Assembly (NCBI GenBank): GCA_027021605.1
Contig: JALUUA010000245.1
Location: 1 to 7,421, forward strand
Length of the DNA stretch: 7,421 bases
Origin: Candidatus Bipolaricaulota bacterium
Lineage (GTDB): Bacteria > Bipolaricaulota > Bipolaricaulia > RBG-16-55-9
Direction: 5' to 3'
Shown here: positions 6,321-7,421 of the stretch, piece after piece
How the letters are laid out: each line of letters begins with the position of its first letter
Position numbering within the stretch: the first letter of the stretch is position 1
Program-made: the position numbers and the translations under genes
The notes under the pieces: generated by a model
What the model was told of the DNA's origin: nothing
What the model saw: only the letters and a program-made list of their open reading frames with translations
Databases searched by the model: none

Positions 6321-7421
6321 CTACGGGAGCAGGAGCAGCCGCTCGACGAGCCGATCCAGCCCCACGGCGCGGGAGCCCTTCACGAGGATCACGTTCCGGG
6401 GGGAGTCGAGTCGCGCCTCCAGGAGGGCGACCGCCTCCTCCTCATCGAGGGCTCTCTCGACGCGCCCCCTCCAGGAGGGGCGCTCCATCAGCGCGCGGGC
6501 CGTCTCCGCCGCCCGCTCCCCCACCGTGAACACGAGGTCGATGCCCAGCGCATCGAGGAACGCGGCCAGATCGCGGTGGAGCCTTGAGGAGTGCGCCCCC
6601 AGCTCGCGCATGTCTCCAAATACAAACACTTTCTGATGGCCGGGGACCTTTAGGTGCGCCAGGGTCCGCAGCGCCTCCCGGACGGACGTCGGGCTGGCGT
6701 TGTAGCTGTCATCGAGAATGAACCCGAAACGCGCCGAGCGCTTGAGCTCCAAGCGGTGGGGCACGGGCCGGAAGCGCTCAAGCGCCCTCTGAATGGACTC
6801 GATGGGGACCCCCAGCTCCAGAGCCACGGCGACCGCGCCCAGCACGTTGTAGACGTTCGGGCGCCCCAGCAGGGGGGTCCGCACCCCGAACGCCGCGGTG
6901 GGCGTCACGATCTCGAACCGAAGGCCCTCCAACGAAGTGTCGTCGATGCGGGTGGCCCGGATCGGAGCGTCCGGGCCCGCGATCCCGAAGCCCACCACCC
7001 GACAGGAAAGCCCCTCGGCCCACCCCCGCAGGAAGGGCGCGTCGAAGTTGAGGACTGCCAAGGCACTTTGGGGCAAGGACTCGACCAGGGCCCACTTCGC
7101 CCGCGCCAGCTCCTCTTGATCGCGAAAGAAGCCGAGATGGGCGTCCCCGATCGCGGTAATGAGCCCGATCGAGGGCTCCAAGATCTTCGCGAGGAGGGCG
7201 ATCTCCCCCGGATTCTGGAGGGCCAGCTCGAAGACCCCCACTTCCGTCCCGGGCTCGGGGGGCATCCCCAACAGCGCCAAGGGGAGCCCGATCTCCGAGT
7301 TGTAGTTCCCCGGAGAGCGATAGGCTTTATACTGTTCGCCCAAGATCGTGAAGAGCAGCTCTTTCGTGGTCGTCTTCCCCGAGCTGCCGGTAATCCCGAT
7401 CAGCAGAATCGAAAAGCGCTT
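6321..7421 (-). CDS. murF: UDP-N-acetylmuramoyl-tripeptide--D-alanyl-D-alanine ligase, N-terminus beyond window
   Basis: MurF is the cytoplasmic ATP-dependent ligase that adds D-Ala-D-Ala to the UDP-MurNAc-tripeptide, the last cytoplasmic step in building the peptidoglycan pentapeptide. The visible 366 residues lack the start of the gene (full MurF is about 450-480 aa), so the UDP-substrate N-terminal domain is mostly outside. Visible motifs in order are the P-loop GITGSSGKTTTKE (residues 9-21 of the fragment), SPGNYNSEIGLPLAL, the glutamate/GEI segment FELALQNPGEI, the TAIGDAHLGFF histidine motif, AKWALVESL, LNFDAPFL, GRPNVYNVLGAVAVAL opening the C-terminal part, ILDDSYNASPTS and VFGDMRELG..S..LHRDLA. 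DDSYNA-P-S and GDM-ELG separate MurF from MurE and MurC. The stop is TAG at 6321-6323. It converges on the four-CARDB gene with 14 bp between stops. No functional link to the CARDB genes is suggested; MurE or MraY would be usual upstream neighbours. Confidence 0.95.
   Translation of the reverse strand, partial: KRFSILLIGITGSSGKTTTKELLFTILGEQYKAYRSPGNYNSEIGLPLALLGMPPEPGTEVGVFELALQNPGEIALLAKILEPSIGLITAIGDAHLGFFRDQEELARAKWALVESLPQSALAVLNFDAPFLRGWAEGLSCRVVGFGIAGPDAPIRATRIDDTSLEGLRFEIVTPTAAFGVRTPLLGRPNVYNVLGAVAVALELGVPIESIQRALERFRPVPHRLELKRSARFGFILDDSYNASPTSVREALRTLAHLKVPGHQKVFVFGDMRELGAHSSRLHRDLAAFLDALGIDLVFTVGERAAETARALMERPSWRGRVERALDEEEAVALLEARLDSPRNVILVKGSRAVGLDRLVERLLLLP

Overview
This GC-rich bacterial window (roughly two thirds G+C by eye) holds five protein genes. 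Four of them encode proteins with an export signal, and the fifth is the 5'-truncated end of murF, a cytoplasmic peptidoglycan ligase. No RNA genes, mobile elements or CRISPR arrays were seen. MurF shows the host is a bacterium with a peptidoglycan wall, and the promoters look like the ordinary housekeeping sigma type. The lineage cannot be fixed from sequence alone. High GC and tandem CARDB proteins would suit a poorly sampled thermophile-like phylum such as Bipolaricaulota, but that is a guess.

Layout. Positions 1-1104 (minus) encode the N-terminal 368 residues of an exported protein of at least three CARDB repeats; the gene runs off the left edge. Positions 1105-1381 are non-coding and hold a candidate promoter for that gene. 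Positions 1382-2056 (minus) encode a 224-residue exported protein of no recognised family. Positions 2057-2339 form a divergent control region. It carries minus-strand -10 boxes, a strong plus-strand promoter and two perfect inverted repeats whose centres lie 21 bp apart. Positions 2340-4457 (plus) encode an exported protein with two CARDB repeats followed by a beta-propeller. After a 100-bp gap with no visible terminator, 4558-6306 (plus) encodes an exported protein of four CARDB repeats. It converges on murF (6321-7421, minus, 5' end missing) with only 14 bp between the stops.

How the genes may work together. Three CARDB proteins with nine visible repeats, plus an orphan exported protein, share one divergent block. 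They look like an extracytoplasmic adhesion or binding module. Six of the nine repeats carry a cysteine pair at the same place in the fold, and every visible exported product has an even number of cysteines, which suggests disulfide-stabilised modules. No sortase signal, PEP-CTERM tail or C-terminal membrane anchor is visible on the complete CARDB proteins, so they are probably periplasmic or released. The ligand and the regulator are unknown. MurF is an unrelated housekeeping neighbour.
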